Source: Nitratireductor sp. B36
GTDB taxonomy: Bacteria > Pseudomonadota > Alphaproteobacteria > Rhizobiales > Rhizobiaceae
NCBI RefSeq assembly: GCF_020833685.1
Contig: NZ_JACKZY010000002.1
Location: 868,001 to 932,000 of the forward strand
Length of the DNA stretch: 64,000 nt
Direction of reading: 5' to 3'
The notes below the pieces were generated by a model, which saw nothing but the letters and a program-made list of their open reading frames with translations, was not told the origin of the DNA and searched no databases. A program made the position numbers and the translations under genes. Positions 34,922 to 45,190 of the stretch are shown here, in pieces (the stretch's first letter is position 1; every line of letters starts with the position of its first letter).

Positions 34922-36751
34922 TCAGGCGCGGATGCGCACATAATCTCCCGGAGCTTCACCAAGCGCATTCTTGTTCTTCGCTGGTTTGCGGGCTTTCACC
35001 TGGCGGCTGTCCTGAGAAAGGATCCAGTACTGCCAGCGCGGCCACCAGGAACCGGCGTGCTCATCGGCGTTTGCCATCCAGTCATCAAACTCGCCTTCGG
35101 GGTCTCTGCCCGTCCAAAACTGGTACTTTTTCATCTCGGGCGGGTTGATGACGCCGGCGATGTGACCGGAACCCGCCAGCACAAACTCAACCGGCCCACC
35201 AAAAAAACGGCTGCCAAGGAAGACGGATTTGGCTGGTGCTATGTGATCCTCACGCGTGGCAAGGTTGAATATCGGGATCTTGATGTCTTCCAGATGAAGC
35301 GATTTTCCGCGTAGAACGGCGCGGCCCTGGGAGAGGTTGTTCTCAAGATAACAGTTGCGCAGGTAATATGAGTGATTGGCGGCTGCCAGGCGTGTGGAAT
35401 CGGAATTCCAGTAAAGAAGGTCGAAAGGCAGAGGCGCCTGACCGCGCAGGTAATTGTTGACCACATATGGCCAGATCAGATCGCCTGCGCGCAGCATATT
35501 GAAGGCGGTGGCCATGCGTGTGGCGTCCAGGTAGCCGCGTTCACGCATGGCTGCATCCAGAGCCTGGATCTGATCTTCATCCACGAAAACCTTGAGATCG
35601 CCAGCAAAGGTGAAATCCACCTGTGTGGTCAAGAAGGTAGCGGAGGCGATACGGTCGTCTCCCTCGGCTGCCATCAGGGCCAGACCGGCTGCCAATAGGG
35701 TTCCGCCCACGCAGTATCCCATAGCGTTGACCTGTTTTTCTTCTGTCGCAGCCTCGATCGTGTCCAGCGCGAACCTTATGCCCTGGTCGATATAGTCTGC
35801 CCAGTCATACCGGGCGTGTCGCTCGTCCGGATTGACCCATGAAATCACAAAAACCGTATGCCCTTGCTCAACGGCCCAGCGGATGAATGAGCGCTTGGGA
35901 TTGAGATCGAGGATGTAGAATTTGTTGATCCAGGGAGGAACAATAAGCAGCGGCCGCTTCAAAACCTTCTTTGTCGCGGGGGCGTATTGCAGAATTTCGA
36001 CCAGTTCGTTGCGGGCTATCACCTTGCCCGGAGTGTTGGCCAGATTCTCGCCGATCTTGAATTGTGAACTGTCGGATTGCCGGAGTTTGAGGTCGCCTTT
36101 CCCGGCGGCAATGTCTTCGGCGAGCATTCGCATGCCGCGTACGAGATTTTCCCCGTTACTCGCCATGGTCTCACGATACAGCTCAGGGTTCGTAAGGAGA
36201 AAGTTCGACGGCGATAGGGCCTGGCTCATCTGCTCCACATAGAACCGCGCCTTGTGACGCGTTATGTCATCGAGGTCGTCGGCGCCGTCCACGAGGTCTG
36301 CAGCCCAACGCGCAGTGACGAGATAGGCCTGTTTCAGGAAACTGAAAAAAGCATTGCGTCCCCATTCGGGATTCTGGAAGCGCTTGTCCGTCGCCGCAGC
36401 GGAGGCGTAGTCGCCCACGTTCTCCTCGCTCATTCGGCGGATGGCATTTGCCCAGATGCCCATGAACTCGGCGAACAGACGTGTCTGGGCTTCCAGCGCG
36501 CGGGTGGGATCGCCCAACCAGTATTCACTGACGCGCGAAAAGGTTCTGATCATGTCGGCAAGGGGGGCGGCGGTTATGTCGCTGGCTTCATTCTTTTCTC
36601 TCGCTTGCGTCCAGGAGGCGGCGGCCTTGCCGAGTTCCTCAAGCGCGCGCGCCAGGTTTTGTGCCAGACGTTCGGGGTCTTTTGCGAAATACTGGTCGAA
36701 TGCCGACTCTTCGTGGTTTTCTGCGCCCGTGGTCTGCTTTTCTCGAGCCAT
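34922..36751 (-). CDS. phaC: Class I poly(3-hydroxyalkanoate) synthase
   Basis: PhaC polymerises (R)-3-hydroxyacyl-CoA on the surface of storage granules. The 609-residue protein has a helical N-terminal domain and an alpha/beta-hydrolase catalytic domain. The nucleophile is Cys347 in MGYCVGG; the catalytic Asp lies in LATREDHIAP and the His in AGSGHIAGVINPP. The class I end motif YQFWTGRDPEGEFDDW is present. The ATG at 36751 follows CAGG at eight bases; the longer open frame upstream is not conserved-looking. phaA, phaB and phaR are not in the window. Confidence 0.96.
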   Translation of the reverse strand: MAREKQTTGAENHEESAFDQYFAKDPERLAQNLARALEELGKAAASWTQAREKNEASDITAAPLADMIRTFSRVSEYWLGDPTRALEAQTRLFAEFMGIWANAIRRMSEENVGDYASAAATDKRFQNPEWGRNAFFSFLKQAYLVTARWAADLVDGADDLDDITRHKARFYVEQMSQALSPSNFLLTNPELYRETMASNGENLVRGMRMLAEDIAAGKGDLKLRQSDSSQFKIGENLANTPGKVIARNELVEILQYAPATKKVLKRPLLIVPPWINKFYILDLNPKRSFIRWAVEQGHTVFVISWVNPDERHARYDWADYIDQGIRFALDTIEAATEEKQVNAMGYCVGGTLLAAGLALMAAEGDDRIASATFLTTQVDFTFAGDLKVFVDEDQIQALDAAMRERGYLDATRMATAFNMLRAGDLIWPYVVNNYLRGQAPLPFDLLYWNSDSTRLAAANHSYYLRNCYLENNLSQGRAVLRGKSLHLEDIKIPIFNLATREDHIAPAKSVFLGSRFFGGPVEFVLAGSGHIAGVINPPEMKKYQFWTGRDPEGEFDDWMANADEHAGSWWPRWQYWILSQDSRQVKARKPAKNKNALGEAPGDYVRIRA

Positions 36752-36865
36752 AATCTGCGCCTGCAACCTGAACGCGCCTTTCAAGCGGCGCGGTGTTAAC
36801 GTAATCTCCACGGGAGGCTCCCCCGCGACCATCATGCATGGTAGTGGCTTGAATCGGAAGAGAAT

Positions 36866-37288
36866 ATGAAAATCAGAGCTCACCGCGGTTTTTTTCGCAT
36901 CACCGAAGCATTTGCCTTGGCGGCTTCCCTTCCGCTTGTGCTCGGTGGGTGTGTCAGCGCGAGTTTGGAAGATGCAGCGCCTTCCGCGGCGATCAGCACG
37001 CCACCGCCCTTGCCAGGCCCTGCTTCACAAGCTGGGACCGGGGCAACCAATACGTCTGCTGCGCGCAACACGGGTGTCTATCCCGATCTCAACATCCCGT
37101 CGGAATCAGCGGCTACGCCAATTGATTCAAGTGAGAAGGATGCACTGACGCGGGATCTCTCCGCAGTGCGGGAGCGCCTGGCGGTCCGGGCTCCAAGCAA
37201 CGACGCCGAAGCAGAAGCTGCACGGTTGCGCCGTCTTGCCAAAACACATGCGGAGCGGCAGCTCGAGGAAATCGAAAAGAGCGAATAA
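36866..37288 (+). CDS. Small conserved lipoprotein
   Basis: I do not recognise a functional family. The 140-residue product has a lipobox (VLGGC, Cys about residue 29), a low-complexity Pro/Ala/Ser region (about 35-80), and a charged alpha-helical C-terminus rich in Arg, Glu and Ala (LTRDLSAVRERLAV, EAEAARLRRLAKTHAERQ). It could bind peptidoglycan or an outer-membrane protein. It diverges from phaC and precedes the aminotransferase. Confidence 0.75.
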   Translation: MKIRAHRGFFRITEAFALAASLPLVLGGCVSASLEDAAPSAAISTPPPLPGPASQAGTGATNTSAARNTGVYPDLNIPSESAATPIDSSEKDALTRDLSAVRERLAVRAPSNDAEAEAARLRRLAKTHAERQLEEIEKSE

Positions 37289-37377
37289 CCTCAGCTCTCC
37301 TTTCCCTCGACCACTGAGTGGAATGGGTATATGAGGACCGGTCACCGGTCTCGCGTCACCTGCATCGAGGTATGATG

Positions 37378-38595
37378 ATGGAAGAATTTCATAAGATCCG
37401 TCGGCTCCCGCCCTATGTTTTCGAGCAGGTGAATCGCCTGAAGGCGAGTGCGCGTTCGCGTGGTGCCGATATCATTGATCTCGGCATGGGAAACCCCGAT
37501 CTTCCAACGCCGCAGGCCATTGTCGACAAACTGTGTGACGTGGTGCGCGATCCGCGCACGCATCGCTATTCATCTTCGCGTGGCATTCCCGGTCTTAGAC
37601 GGGCACAAGCGGCCTATTACGAGCGTCGCTTCGGCGTGAAGCTCGATCCTGAAACTCAGGTGGTCGCGACGCTGGGGTCGAAGGAGGGGTTTGCCAATAT
37701 GGCCCAGGCGATCACCGCGCCGGGCGATGTGGTGCTGTGTCCAAATCCGACTTATCCCATTCACGCATTCGGGTTCATCATGTCGGGTGGTGTCGTGCGG
37801 GCTATCCCCGCCGAGCCTGACGCGAATTTCATTCCGGCGCTCGAGCGTGCAGTGCGCTATTCGACGCCAAAGCCGATCGCCCTCATCCTGAACTACCCGT
37901 CAAACCCCACGGCCTGTATGGCGTCGCTGGATTTTTACAAGGATGTGGTTGCCTTTGCGCGCAGGAACGATCTGATCATTCTTTCTGATCTTGCCTATTC
38001 GGAGATCTATTTCGAGGGCAATCCACCACCTTCGGTTCTGGAAGTGCCCGGCGCAATGGACGTCACGGTGGAGTTCACCTCGATGTCCAAAACGTTTTCC
38101 ATGCCGGGCTGGCGCATGGGCTTTGCCGTGGGCAATGAGCGGCTGATCGCCGCGCTGTCGCGTGTCAAATCCTATCTGGATTATGGCGCCTTCACACCGA
38201 TCCAGGTGGCGGCTGCGGCTGCTTTGAATTCCGATGGTACGGAGATTGAAGAGGTGCGCGAAATCTATCGCCGCCGCCGGGATGTGCTTGTGGAATCGTT
38301 TGGCCGCGCCGGCTGGGATGTGCCACCGCCACCTGCCACCATGTTTGCCTGGGTGCCGATCCCGGACGCCTACCGAGAACTCGGTTCTTTGGAATTCTCC
38401 AAACTTTTGGTCGAAAAGGCCGAGGTGGCGGTTGCGCCTGGCATCGGGTTTGGTGAGTTTGGCGACCAGTTCGTGCGTATCGCACTGGTTGAGAACGAGC
38501 ACCGGATCCGACAGGCCGCCCGCAGCATCAAGCGCTTCCTTGCAACCGCGCCGGAAAACACCGACAACGTCATTCCGCTCGGCGCCCGTCGCTGA
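37378..38595 (+). CDS. alaC: AlaC-like PLP aminotransferase (class I/II)
   Basis: This fold-type I aminotransferase probably interconverts alanine or aspartate-family amino acids with 2-oxoglutarate. The 405-residue product starts MEEFHKIRRLPPYVF, which is characteristic of the AlaC group. The PLP lysine is in SMSKTFSMPGWRMGF (about residues 240-254) and the phosphate-binding Arg in this motif. Three in-frame ATG codons occur at 37372-37380; the last is best spaced from CGAGG. The gene precedes hom, so a role in the aspartate/methionine/threonine branch is plausible. Confidence 0.88.
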   Translation: MEEFHKIRRLPPYVFEQVNRLKASARSRGADIIDLGMGNPDLPTPQAIVDKLCDVVRDPRTHRYSSSRGIPGLRRAQAAYYERRFGVKLDPETQVVATLGSKEGFANMAQAITAPGDVVLCPNPTYPIHAFGFIMSGGVVRAIPAEPDANFIPALERAVRYSTPKPIALILNYPSNPTACMASLDFYKDVVAFARRNDLIILSDLAYSEIYFEGNPPPSVLEVPGAMDVTVEFTSMSKTFSMPGWRMGFAVGNERLIAALSRVKSYLDYGAFTPIQVAAAAALNSDGTEIEEVREIYRRRRDVLVESFGRAGWDVPPPPATMFAWVPIPDAYRELGSLEFSKLLVEKAEVAVAPGIGFGEFGDQFVRIALVENEHRIRQAARSIKRFLATAPENTDNVIPLGARR

Positions 38596-38634
38596 GTCTA
38601 ACCACTGAATTATCGAGAAGGAGCACGCCTCATC

Positions 38635-39948
38635 ATGGCCGAAGCGTTGCGTATTGGAATTGCGGGTTTGGGAACCGTGGGTGCTTCCGTCGTGCGTTGC
38701 ATGACGGACAAGGAAGCGGAACTCACCAGGCAATGCGGACGCACGATGGCTCTGACCGCGGTTTCTGCCCGCGACCGTAATCGCGACCGCGGCATAGAAT
38801 TGGGTAACGCGCAGTGGTTTGATGACCCGGTCGAACTGGCCAGTTCGGCCGAGATCGATGTGTTCGTGGAATTGATCGGTGGCGACAGTGGAGCGGCTTT
38901 TGATGCGGTGAAGGCGGCACTGGAGGCGGGGCGCCACGTGGTGACTGCAAACAAGGCGCTCCTCTCCAAACACGGTGTCGCGCTGGCCGCAATCGCGGAG
39001 GAGAAGGGCGTTCTTCTCAACTACGAAGCCGCGGTCGCCGGCGGCATCCCCGTTATCAAAACCATGCGCGAGGCGCTTGCCGGCAATGAAGTGAGCCGTG
39101 TGTTCGGAATCATGAACGGCACGGCAAACTACATTTTGACACGCATGGAAGAAGAAGGGCTCTCCTTCGAGGACTGCCTTTCAGAAGCGCAACGCCTTGG
39201 ATATGCCGAAGCCGACCCCACCTTCGATATCGAGGGACACGATACGGCGCACAAGCTTTCGATCCTGACCAGCCTCGCCTTTGGGTGCAAGATCTCTGCT
39301 GACGATATCTATATGGAGGGTATCTCAAATATCAGCCAGGCTGATATCCGCGCAGCCAGCGAGCTTGGTTACCGGATCAAGCTCCTGGGTGTGGCCGTCA
39401 AGACCGAAAGCGGGATCGAGCAGCGTGTTCATCCGACGATGGTTCCGACACATTCGGTCATCGCGCAGGTGCATGGCGTGACCAATGCCGTGGCGATCGA
39501 GACGGATGTTCTTGGCGAGCTTCTGCTTTCAGGCCCCGGTGCAGGGGGGAATGCCACAGCCTCTGCAGTTATCGGCGATATGGCAGACATTGCGAAAAGC
39601 CGTCCGGGTTTTCAGCACGGTCCGGTTTTTGGGCGACCCGCTGCCAAGCTGAAACCCTACAAGCGGGCTCGAATGCGCTCACATGAAGGGGGCTATTTCA
39701 TCCGCATGACCGTGCATGACCGCGCCGGCGTCTTCGCGGCCATTGCCAAGCGCATGGCTGACAATGACATTTCGCTCGAATCGATCGTCCAACACGCTGA
39801 TGGCGGACTGCCGGATGAGCAGAAGAATGTGATTCTCGTGACCCATGAGACGACCGAAGCCGCCGTCCGCAAGGCGGTCGATGGTGTGATGAAGGACGGT
39901 CATCTCGTCGACAAGCCGCAAGTTATCCGGATTGAGCGGGCGGCCTGA
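38635..39948 (+). CDS. hom: Homoserine dehydrogenase with C-terminal ACT domain
   Basis: This enzyme reduces aspartate-semialdehyde to homoserine on the way to threonine and methionine. The 437-residue product has the NAD(P)-binding GIAGLGTVGASVVRC (about residues 8-22), the catalytic/substrate region IMNGTANYIL (about 160-170), and GYAEADPTFDIEGHD (about 187-201). A C-terminal ACT domain (about 350-430, FIRMTVHDRAGVFAAI) suggests threonine feedback control. It sits 39 bases after alaC; AAGGAG precedes the ATG. Confidence 0.97.
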   Translation: MAEALRIGIAGLGTVGASVVRCMTDKEAELTRQCGRTMALTAVSARDRNRDRGIELGNAQWFDDPVELASSAEIDVFVELIGGDSGAAFDAVKAALEAGRHVVTANKALLSKHGVALAAIAEEKGVLLNYEAAVAGGIPVIKTMREALAGNEVSRVFGIMNGTANYILTRMEEEGLSFEDCLSEAQRLGYAEADPTFDIEGHDTAHKLSILTSLAFGCKISADDIYMEGISNISQADIRAASELGYRIKLLGVAVKTESGIEQRVHPTMVPTHSVIAQVHGVTNAVAIETDVLGELLLSGPGAGGNATASAVIGDMADIAKSRPGFQHGPVFGRPAAKLKPYKRARMRSHEGGYFIRMTVHDRAGVFAAIAKRMADNDISLESIVQHADGGLPDEQKNVILVTHETTEAAVRKAVDGVMKDGHLVDKPQVIRIERAA

Positions 39949-40085
39949 CGCGCATTTCGAGCCTGTCACATTTATTCAATCGATTCATGTTTTTGACGGA
40001 GCGGTCGGGGTCTTGCCGTGCCGCGCCGTCTTTGTCACAAGAAGCCGCCGCCCATGGGAGGCGGTGAAAATCAGGATCTAGATAT

Positions 40086-41063
40086 ATGTTGAAAGCCTCG
40101 CAGGCGGGTCTCGACCGCATTCTCACACTGGAACTCGTTCGTGTGACAGAGCGCGCGGCTGTGGCTGCGGCAAGGCTGCGCGGCCGTGGCGATGAGAAAG
40201 CGGCGGATCAGGTGGCCGTTGACGCAATGCGTTCGGAGCTCAACCGTTTGCCGATCAAGGGCACGGTGGTGATCGGCGAGGGTGAGCGCGATGAAGCGCC
40301 GATGCTCTATATCGGAGAAGAAGTGGGTGTGGGTGAGGGACCCGAGGTCGACATCGCGCTCGACCCGCTGGAAGGCACGACGATCTGCGCCAAGAACCTG
40401 CCAAACTCGTTGGCTGTGATCGCCATCGCGGAGCGCGGCAGCCTGCTTTATGCGCCCGACGTCTACATGGAGAAAATCGCTGTCGGTCCTGGTTATCCCG
40501 AAGGTGTCGTCGATCTCGATGCTCCCGCCGTGGAGAATATCGAGGCGCTGGCAAAGGCCAAGGGTGTGCCGGTCAACGAGATCACGGCCTGTATTCTCGA
40601 CCGGCCGCGCCATGCGCGCCTGATCGAGGAAGTGCGCGGCACGGGTGCCGCGATCCGGCTGATCGGCGACGGTGACGTGGCCGGCGTTATACACACGACC
40701 GATCCGGATGAAACCGGCATTGATATCTATCTCGGCATCGGCGGCGCGCCCGAGGGGGTTCTTGCGGCGGCGGCACTGCGCTGTATCGGAGGGCAGATGC
40801 AGGGACGCCTGCAACTCAATACCGAAGAGAAGATCGCGCGCGCGGCGAAGATGGGCATTTCCGACCCGAACAAGGTCTACCGTATGGATGAGATGGCAAA
40901 GGGTGATGTGTTGTTTGCCGCGACCGGTGTGACGGACGGCAATCTGCTCTCCGGTGTCAAATTCGGCCGCGACCAGATCTCCACCCATACGATCGTCATG
41001 CGCTCTTCTTCGCAGACGGTGCGCGAGATCATCGCCCGCCATCAGGATCTGGACAAGTTCTGA
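40086..41063 (+). CDS. glpX: Class II fructose-1,6-bisphosphatase
   Basis: GlpX hydrolyses fructose-1,6-bisphosphate in gluconeogenesis. The 325-residue product has the metal-site motif GEGERDEAPMLYIGEEVG (about residues 59-76), DPLEGTTICAK (about 96-106), and the catalytic region GDGDVAGVI near 195. Length and motifs fit GlpX and not class I FBPase. It follows hom in the order typical of rhizobia, with a 137-base gap that contains a weak hairpin. Confidence 0.95.
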   Translation: MLKASQAGLDRILTLELVRVTERAAVAAARLRGRGDEKAADQVAVDAMRSELNRLPIKGTVVIGEGERDEAPMLYIGEEVGVGEGPEVDIALDPLEGTTICAKNLPNSLAVIAIAERGSLLYAPDVYMEKIAVGPGYPEGVVDLDAPAVENIEALAKAKGVPVNEITACILDRPRHARLIEEVRGTGAAIRLIGDGDVAGVIHTTDPDETGIDIYLGIGGAPEGVLAAAALRCIGGQMQGRLQLNTEEKIARAAKMGISDPNKVYRMDEMAKGDVLFAATGVTDGNLLSGVKFGRDQISTHTIVMRSSSQTVREIIARHQDLDKF

Positions 41064-41114
41064 GAACCTCAAGGTCGCTTGCCATTGTTCGTCCTCTGTG
41101 AAACCTAGTCGGCG

Positions 41115-42896
41115 ATGACTGGCGACAAGCGATATTTCCTGGATGTGCGGCACTCGGCACGCGGGCTTGCGTGGGAGCATCGGTTGGACCTGCGCGGCGA
41201 GAACGTTGCGCTGGCGATGGCGCAGACCCATGGTATTCCCGAAATCGTTGCGCGCGTTCTGGCCGGTCGTGGGGTGGAGTTGGACGAGGCCAAACGTTTT
41301 CTCGACCCGACGATTCGTGATCTCCTGCCCGATCCAGCGAGCCTGACCGACATGGAGAAAGCCGCCGAAAGGCTGGCCCGCGCAGTTCAGCGCGGCGAAA
41401 AGGTAGCGATTTTTGGCGACTATGATGTCGATGGTGCTGTTTCCTCGGCCATGATGAAGCGCTTTCTTGCGCACTACGGCATCGCATCCGAAATCTACAT
41501 TCCGGACAGGATTTTCGAGGGCTATGGACCAAATCCCGAGGCGATGAGAGAGCTTGCCGGCAGGGCAAGCCTGATTGTCACCGTGGACTGCGGCGTCAAC
41601 AGCGCCGTCGCCATCGCAGCGGCGACGGAGGCGGGTGCCGACGTGGTGGTTCTCGATCATCACCAAGTAGGCGGCGAGTTGCCGGAGGCGGTCGCGGTGG
41701 TGAATCCGAACCGGGAAGATGACCTCTCAGGCCAGGGATTCTTGTGTGCCGCCGGTGTTGTGTTTCTTGCTCTGGTGCAAACGGTCAAACGTCTTCGCCA
41801 GGATGGGGCGGTCAAGGGAGCGCCGGACCTGTTGGGGCTTCTTGATCTCGTGGCGCTCGGAACGGTGTGCGATGTGGTGCCGCTGGTGGGCGTCAACCGC
41901 GCCTTCGTGGTGAAGGGGCTGTTGGCCGCGCGTCAGATGAAAACGCCGGGACTGGCCGCGCTGGCACGCGTGTCGCGCATTGGCGAACCACTCAACCCCT
42001 ACCATCTCGGCTTCATGATCGGGCCGCGCATCAATGCCGGTGGCCGTATCGGCAACGCGGCTTTGGGCAGCAATCTGCTCGCCAGCGACGATCCGGCCGA
42101 AGCCGCGAAAATCGCAGAGACACTCGACCGGCTGAATACCGAGCGTCAGGACATGGAAACGGTGATGCTTGCGGAGGCGAAGGCCGAGGCGGACGCCGAG
42201 TTGATGGCCGGCGAGGGGCCCGCTGTGCTTGTTACCGCGAGCGACCGCTGGCATCCGGGCATCGTTGGTCTTCTGGCGTCCCGCCTCAAGGACCATGCAA
42301 GGCGGCCGACCTTTGCGATCGCTTTCGATCCGAGCGGCAAGGGCACAGGCTCGGGGCGCTCCATTCCGGGATTTGATCTGGGCAAGATCGTTCGTGAAGC
42401 GGTCTCCGAAGGGTTGTTGGTCAAGGGCGGCGGCCATGCCATGGCGGCCGGGATTACCATTGAACGCGGTAAGCTCGGGCCGCTTAGGGCGTTTTTCGAG
42501 GAGCGGGCTGCTCGCGCGGTGAAAAAGCTGAGGGATGCTGAAAGCCTGAAGGTCGATGCGGCACTCTCTGCCGATGGAGCAAATTTTGCGTTGCTCGATG
42601 CGTTGGAGACCGCCGGGCCATTTGGCTCGGGTCACCCGACACCAGTGTTGGCGCTGCCGCGCCACCGTCTGGCCGATGTACGAATCGTGGGCAATGGACA
42701 TATCCGGGTCGATCTGCGCTCACAGACAGGTGCGCGCATGGAGGCCATTGCCTTCCGGGCTGCCGAGACCGATCTCGGCAATTTCCTTTTCGCCAACCGC
42801 GGCGCGACAATCCATGTTGCGGGAACTTTGGCGGTTAATCACTGGAACGGCACGAAGCGCATCCAGATGCGGCTTCAGGATGCGGCGAGCGCATGA
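41115..42896 (+). CDS. recJ: Single-stranded-DNA-specific exonuclease RecJ
   Basis: RecJ digests single-stranded DNA 5'-3' in recombination and mismatch repair. The 593-residue length is normal. DHH-family metal motifs are visible: AIFGDYDVDGAVSSAMM (about residues 98-114), VDCGVNS, and VVLDHHQVGGELP (about 180-192). The DHHA1 and OB-like C-terminal domains follow (RSIPGFDLGKI, GGHAMAAGITI). The ATG at 41115 (MTGDKRYF) is the first start after glpX. No terminator separates them. Confidence 0.96.
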   Translation: MTGDKRYFLDVRHSARGLAWEHRLDLRGENVALAMAQTHGIPEIVARVLAGRGVELDEAKRFLDPTIRDLLPDPASLTDMEKAAERLARAVQRGEKVAIFGDYDVDGAVSSAMMKRFLAHYGIASEIYIPDRIFEGYGPNPEAMRELAGRASLIVTVDCGVNSAVAIAAATEAGADVVVLDHHQVGGELPEAVAVVNPNREDDLSGQGFLCAAGVVFLALVQTVKRLRQDGAVKGAPDLLGLLDLVALGTVCDVVPLVGVNRAFVVKGLLAARQMKTPGLAALARVSRIGEPLNPYHLGFMIGPRINAGGRIGNAALGSNLLASDDPAEAAKIAETLDRLNTERQDMETVMLAEAKAEADAELMAGEGPAVLVTASDRWHPGIVGLLASRLKDHARRPTFAIAFDPSGKGTGSGRSIPGFDLGKIVREAVSEGLLVKGGGHAMAAGITIERGKLGPLRAFFEERAARAVKKLRDAESLKVDAALSADGANFALLDALETAGPFGSGHPTPVLALPRHRLADVRIVGNGHIRVDLRSQTGARMEAIAFRAAETDLGNFLFANRGATIHVAGTLAVNHWNGTKRIQMRLQDAASA

Positions 42897-42905
42897 AAGA
42901 GCGGG

Positions 42906-43886
42906 TCACCCCAGAACGGTGATGATCCGGTCGAGCTCGGAGAGGCGGGCCTGGGTGGTCTCGTAACCGATCGCAATGGCTTCATCGGCACGGTGGAACT
43001 CGGTAAGGCCGATGTGGCCGAGCTTGGGCTGGAGCGACAGATCCGGCGGGTCGCCCGCCATACGCGCGCGCGAAATTCGATCCTGAATGATGTTGAAGGC
43101 TTCGACCATCACGCCGGTAATGCCGAGCCGCTGATCGCGCTGATGCGGGCCCTTTTCCACCACTAGCGGGGCTTTGTCGCCTTGCTCGGTTTCCCGAGGC
43201 ATATCGGCTGCGTGCTTGATGACTGCAGCGCGTCCAAACAGGTCGTAATGAAGATTGACGGCCATGACGAGGGGCTGTTCATAGGTTCGGCAGGCCGAAA
43301 CAGGGACCGGATTGACGAGCGCGCCGTCAACAAGCACTCGACCGTTGCAGGTAACTGGTTCGAAAACGCCCGGCAACGCGTAGGAAGCCCGCATCGCAGT
43401 GATGAGTGACCCGCTCGACAACCAGATCTCGTGGCCGGTGCGAATTTCGGCAGCGACGCAGACAAACGGCTTTGAAAGATCATCAAAGGTCACGCCGCGC
43501 AGATGCTCTTCCATGCGGGCCGTGAGTTTCATCCCGCCAAACAGACCGCTGCCGCCGAAATTGATGTCGAGCAGTCCAAAAATACGCCGCTTGGTCAGGG
43601 AACGGGCAAAATCTTCCAATTCATCCAGCTTACCGGCCAGATAACAGCCACCCACCAGCGCGCCGATGGAGGTGCCGGCAATCATACCGATGGGGATGTT
43701 CGCTTCGTCGAGTGCGCGCAGGACACCGATATGAGCCCAGCCGCGCGCAGCGCCGCCGCCGAGGGCAAGCGCGATACCATTGCGGGGATTTGGTGCAGGC
43801 ACCCGCTCGGCCACGGGTGGCTCAGGCGAACCCAAATCGCCCTGCCTGCTGTCTTGCTTCCTGCGTAGAGATGCCCAATCGAGCAT
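42906..43886 (-). CDS. Patatin-like phospholipase (NTE/RssA type)
   Basis: This is a cytoplasmic or membrane-associated serine lipid hydrolase. The 326-residue product has the patatin oxyanion hole GGGAARGWAHIGVL (about residues 43-56), the nucleophile motif GTSIGALVGG (about 74-83) and the catalytic Asp in VDGALVNPVP (about 200). The C-terminal stretch has no extra domain. The start at 43886 fits GAGGAG about seven bases upstream better than a second ATG at 43892. It converges with recJ; the substrate is unknown. Confidence 0.9.
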   Translation of the reverse strand: MLDWASLRRKQDSRQGDLGSPEPPVAERVPAPNPRNGIALALGGGAARGWAHIGVLRALDEANIPIGMIAGTSIGALVGGCYLAGKLDELEDFARSLTKRRIFGLLDINFGGSGLFGGMKLTARMEEHLRGVTFDDLSKPFVCVAAEIRTGHEIWLSSGSLITAMRASYALPGVFEPVTCNGRVLVDGALVNPVPVSACRTYEQPLVMAVNLHYDLFGRAAVIKHAADMPRETEQGDKAPLVVEKGPHQRDQRLGITGVMVEAFNIIQDRISRARMAGDPPDLSLQPKLGHIGLTEFHRADEAIAIGYETTQARLSELDRIITVLG

Positions 43887-44078
43887 GATCATCTCCTCGT
43901 CCCCATGGCATCATGCCTGGGAACTGTATCAAATTGGTGAATATGCGTCGCTTTGACGAACCGAACGGTTCAACGCTGCCTCACCGGGGAACGTGGCGGA
44001 TCTGCCAGTCTCTAGATGTGCGTTCCCGAGAAGAAAGTCTACGCCGCGGTCGATCAAGAAATCGAGACCGACTTTTGG

Positions 44079-44525
44079 TCAAGCGTGTCCGTCTTTGTGA
44101 TCCAAGGGCTTCATGCCGAGGTCGATGAGAACCGCCTTGCCATCACGGACAGAGACGTTTCTGTAGAAACAGGAACGCCGGCCGGTGTGGCAGGTGGCAC
44201 CATCGCCAGCAACCTTCACGCTCAAATGCACCGCATCCTGATCGCAGTCCGTGGCGATGGAGACAATGTGCTGGACGTTGCCGGAGGTCTCGCCCTTCTT
44301 CCAGAGCTTACCCCGCGAGCGCGACCAGTAATGGGCAATGCCGGTTTCAAGCGTCATTGCCAATGCCTCGGCATTCATGTGCGCAACCATCAGGAGCGCA
44401 TTCGTTTCGGCATCTGTCACAACCGCCGTAAGAAGGCCGTTGGCGTCAAAGCGCGGCGAAAAAGCCGCGCCTTCTTCAAGCGCGGCCTTGTCGGATGGGG
44501 CTGGAGGAAAACTCAATGTCGTCAT
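44079..44525 (-). CDS. hisI: Phosphoribosyl-AMP cyclohydrolase (histidine biosynthesis)
   Basis: HisI opens the purine ring of phosphoribosyl-AMP. The 148-residue product has the substrate motif [19 protein letters not shown] (about residues 60-78), GNVQHIV, and metal ligands in [12 protein letters not shown] and [12 protein letters not shown]. It lacks a HisE domain, so that function is separate here. The ATG overlaps the folE stop in TGATG, showing translational coupling with folE. Confidence 0.95.
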   Translation of the reverse strand: MTTLSFPPAPSDKAALEEGAAFSPRFDANGLLTAVVTDAETNALLMVAHMNAEALAMTLETGIAHYWSRSRGKLWKKGETSGNVQHIVSIATDCDQDAVHLSVKVAGDGATCHTGRRSCFYRNVSVRDGKAVLIDLGMKPLDHKDGHA

Positions 44526-45190
44526 CAGCGATGATTGTCGCGCAGCATGGTCATGAAGCGCGCCTGCTCCTGAAGATCTTCTCGATATGCACCCGTAAAC
44601 GTGGTGGTGAGCGTGACGGAGCCCTGTTTGCGGATGCCACGCATGGCCATGCACATATGCTCCGCCTCAACCAGTACGGCCACGCCGCGCGGTTTCAGGA
44701 CATCCTGAATGACATGGGCGATCTGTGCGGTCATGGCTTCCTGCGTCTGCAGGCGGCGGGCGAAAATGTCGACAACGCGGGCGATCTTGGACAGGCCGAC
44801 AACCTTCCCATCCGGCAAATACGCCACGTGGGCCTTGCCGATGATTGGCACCATGTGATGCTCGCAGTGCGAGTGGAACGAGATGTCCTTGATCAGGACC
44901 ATATCGTTGTAGCCCTGCACCTCTTCAAAGGTCCGCCCCAGTTCCTCGGCGGGGCATTGGTCGTAACCGGAGAACATTTCGCGATAGGCTTTGGCCACGC
45001 GCTTGGGCGTTTCGATCAGACCTTCTCGAGCAATGTCGTCACCAGTCCAGCGCAACAGGGTGCGCACGGCGTTTTCCACCTCTTCCTGAGATGGACGTTC
45101 GGTAGCCGGCTTGTCCATGTAAGATTTCGTCTCCGCGATTTTCTCACCCTTTTCGGCATGAGGCGGAAAATTCTTGATAATGGCGTCCAT
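44525..45190 (-). CDS. folE: GTP cyclohydrolase I
   Basis: FolE makes dihydroneopterin triphosphate, the first step of folate synthesis. The 221-residue protein has the family signatures [20 protein letters not shown] (about residues 107-126) with the zinc cysteine, [20 protein letters not shown] (about 135-154), and the second zinc cysteine in [11 protein letters not shown]. The ATG at 45190 follows GGGAG at ten bases; an internal ATG at 45118 is possible. It is the first gene of the folE-hisI pair. Confidence 0.96.
   Translation of the reverse strand: MDAIIKNFPPHAEKGEKIAETKSYMDKPATERPSQEEVENAVRTLLRWTGDDIAREGLIETPKRVAKAYREMFSGYDQCPAEELGRTFEEVQGYNDMVLIKDISFHSHCEHHMVPIIGKAHVAYLPDGKVVGLSKIARVVDIFARRLQTQEAMTAQIAHVIQDVLKPRGVAVLVEAEHMCMAMRGIRKQGSVTLTTTFTGAYREDLQEQARFMTMLRDNHR

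Noticed and set aside
40028-40065. GC-rich hairpin upstream of glpX as a terminator
   Set aside because: The CCGCC/GGCGG stem has no T-run after it and the loop is irregular, so I did not list it.
40071-41666. 531-codon minus-strand open frame opposite glpX and recJ
   Set aside because: It spans two genes with clear motifs on the plus strand and is not protein-like.
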